This document shows positions 12,452 through 13,661 of a stretch of DNA of 13,661 nt, piece by piece; within the stretch, counting starts at the first letter, position 1, and every line of letters starts with the position of its first letter. Source of the DNA: CABZJG01 sp965659715. GTDB lineage: Bacteria > Pseudomonadota > Alphaproteobacteria > Rhodobacterales > Rhodobacteraceae. The notes under the pieces were generated by a model. That model was not told the origin of the DNA, did no database searches, and saw only the letters and a list, made by a program, of their open reading frames with translations. Where the stretch lies: NCBI GenBank assembly GCA_965659715.1, contig CBFHXE010000068.1, forward strand, positions 1-13,661, read 5' to 3'. A program made the position numbers and the translations under genes.

Positions 12452-13366
12452 TCAGGCAAATATCATTGAACTTAATTTACGTCTGCCGTTCAAAACTATT
12501 GGATCATTTGGCTTTAAAGCATCGAAAATAGTGAACAATTGGACTTTGGCGGCCCCGTCGTTCCAGCCCTGGTCGCGGCCAAATAAATCTAACAATTCAT
12601 CAACTGCTGCTTCGGCCTGACCGCCGGCATAAAGCGCTTGGGCATAATCCAGCCGTGCTTGGTGATCATTTGGATCAGCCTCGAGTGCCGCCTGTAAATC
12701 CCCCAGAGGACCAGCATTTTGCGCTTGCTTGGCAAGTTCAAGCTGGGCAAAGGCGGCTTCAAGTTCAGGGGTTTCTGCAATTTCGGCCGGCGCCCCATTT
12801 AAGGTGGCCTCGGCTTCGTCCAGATTATCAAGTGCTATGAGCGCACGCACCAACCCGCCATAGGCACCGGCATGGGCAGGATCTTCGCCAAGAATAGCCT
12901 GAAATGTTTGGGCTGCATCCTCGGCCTGACCGTCTGTCAGCATTTCCTCGGCCGCTTCCACAGCCTCGTCCAATCCGCCATCCGCAGCGCCGCCGCCGGC
13001 TGCGACCACCCGATCAACAAAGGCCTTGATTTCGGACTCGGGCACCGCGCCCTGAAAGCCATCAATCGGCTGGCCCTGCCAAAAGGCATAAACCGTTGGA
13101 ATGGACTGCACCCGCAATTGACCTGCGATGCCCTGATTTTCATCTACATTTACTTTGGCCATTTTCACCGCCCCCTTGGCAGCAATCACAGCATTTTCCA
13201 ATTGCGGACCCAAGGTCTTGCAGGGGCCGCACCACGGAGCCCAAAAATCAACAATGACAGGGATAGTTTGGCTCGCCTCGACCACATCGGCCATAAAGCT
13301 GGCCTCTGTTACATCGCTTACAAGACCCTCGGCAGAAGGTGCGGGGGTTTGGCCCAATTCGATCAT
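12452..13366 (-). CDS. cnoX: Thioredoxin-TPR protein, CnoX/YbbN-like chaperedoxin
   Basis: A 304-residue protein with a thioredoxin domain (about 18-122) and a C-terminal TPR-like helical region (about 135-304). The active site is FWAPWCGPCK (Cys46, Cys49) and the cis-proline is Pro90 (SIPT). E. coli CnoX protects unfolding proteins from oxidation and aggregation and hands them to GroEL and DnaK, but it lacks the redox CxxC motif. Here the canonical WCGPC is kept, so reductase activity is likely as well. The C-terminus (RRKLSSMIFA) resembles that of E. coli YbbN (RRQLYALLY), the part known to contact GroEL; keeping that contact here is inference. GAGGA precedes the ATG. It lies 55 bp downstream of xth, with a candidate promoter in between. 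Confidence 0.9.
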   Translation of the reverse strand: MIELGQTPAPSAEGLVSDVTEASFMADVVEASQTIPVIVDFWAPWCGPCKTLGPQLENAVIAAKGAVKMAKVNVDENQGIAGQLRVQSIPTVYAFWQGQPIDGFQGAVPESEIKAFVDRVVAAGGGAADGGLDEAVEAAEEMLTDGQAEDAAQTFQAILGEDPAHAGAYGGLVRALIALDNLDEAEATLNGAPAEIAETPELEAAFAQLELAKQAQNAGPLGDLQAALEADPNDHQARLDYAQALYAGGQAEAAVDELLDLFGRDQGWNDGAAKVQLFTIFDALKPNDPIVLNGRRKLSSMIFA

Positions 13367-13395
13367 AATACGTCCTCGCGAGTCATTATCTATTG

Positions 13396-13425
13396 CCTAT
13401 ATGGCGTGTCTGCAGTGAAATTCAA
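13396..13425 (-). promoter_or_regulatory. Candidate promoter of the cnoX-like / LON / Trm112 cluster
   Basis: On the minus strand, TTGAAT (13420-13425) and TATAGG (13396-13401) are 18 bp apart, 4 of 6 matches each. The -35 hexamer overlaps the xth stop codon. It would give a leader of roughly 20-25 nt. Read-through from xth is an equally good explanation for expression of the cluster. Confidence 0.28.
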
Positions 13426-13661
13426 AGGTCAAAACTGGCAAAAACTGGCGCGTGATCGCTTGGCTGTTCCCAACCGCGTATGTGGCGCAAAACACGTGAG
13501 GAATGCGCGGCGGCGGAAATATCACCCGTCGCCCAGATATGATCCAGCCGCCGGCCTTTGTCGGCGCTGTCCCAATCGCGTGCGCGGTAAGACCACCAGC
13601 TATAAAGCCGCCCGTCTGGAATGTCCTGCCGGGTGATATCAACCCAGTTGCCCGCTGCTTG
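13422..13661 (-). CDS. xth: Exodeoxyribonuclease III, C-terminal part, runs off the right edge
   Basis: The last 79 residues of an exonuclease III / AP endonuclease; the start lies beyond the window. Exonuclease III incises DNA at abasic sites and removes 3' blocking groups in base-excision repair. The visible end has LYSWWSYRARDWDSADKGRR followed by LDHIWAT, corresponding to RIDLLLA of the E. coli enzyme with its catalytic Asp. GWEQPSDHAPVFASFDL carries the catalytic His of the SDHAP motif. The reading frame is open from the window edge to the TGA at 13422-13424. The catalytic residues visible in this part are intact. The cnoX-like gene follows 55 bp downstream on the same strand. Confidence 0.93.
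   Translation of the reverse strand, partial: QAAGNWVDITRQDIPDGRLYSWWSYRARDWDSADKGRRLDHIWATGDISAAAHSSRVLRHIRGWEQPSDHAPVFASFDL

Noticed and set aside
12872..13636. A 254-codon plus-strand open frame across the cnoX-like and xth genes.
   Set aside because: It spans two clearly real minus-strand genes and the gap between them, and its translation resembles nothing.
1..13661. Mobile element, prophage, CRISPR or defence island.
   Set aside because: No transposase, integrase, direct-repeat array, tRNA junction or terminal repeats were seen. Every gene is a core chromosomal type and gene spacing is tight throughout.

Overview
The window reads as an ordinary, densely packed chromosomal segment of an alphaproteobacterium, most likely a Rhodobacterales (Roseobacter-group) bacterium of moderate GC. 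This is inferred from the protein families and their order: an xth, CnoX-like thioredoxin, LON-domain and Trm112 cluster facing a UbiH-family hydroxylase, and an aminotransferase-ftsK-lolA cluster. No tRNA, rRNA, CRISPR array, insertion sequence, phage gene or defence system was found. Two genes run off the window edges: a thiolase on the left and exonuclease III on the right.

Left part (1-3003). A truncated acetyl-CoA acetyltransferase points out of the window on the minus strand. Divergent from it is a two-gene partner-switching module: a STAS anti-sigma-factor antagonist and an RsbW-like serine kinase. A 255-bp non-coding stretch with a long imperfect hairpin follows, then a cytosolic-type gamma-glutamyltransferase-family enzyme.

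Middle (3026-8811). hspQ (minus) and a lipoprotein lytic transglycosylase (plus) diverge from a 246-bp AT-rich gap. The transglycosylase converges on lolA with a 4-bp overlap. lolA is the last gene of a minus-strand unit ordered aminotransferase (DapC-like), ftsK, lolA. That unit has a plausible promoter of its own just after an intrinsic terminator.

Right part (8897-13661). The terminator ends the transcript of an amidase-signature hydrolase. The amidase diverges from a UbiH/UbiL-type FAD monooxygenase whose start has no visible ribosome binding site. That gene converges, 7 bp apart, on a minus-strand cluster ordered xth (partial), CnoX-like thioredoxin-TPR protein, LON-domain protein and Trm112-like protein, the last two overlapping by 4 bp.

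Functional themes are envelope biogenesis and division (FtsK, LolA, lytic transglycosylase, possibly DapC), protein quality control (HspQ, CnoX-like, LON domain), quinone synthesis, DNA repair and a stress-type regulatory switch. I found no convincing undescribed system. The points most worth checking are the structured region before the gamma-glutamyltransferase gene, the orphan partner-switching pair, and the compact thioredoxin/LON/Trm112 cluster.
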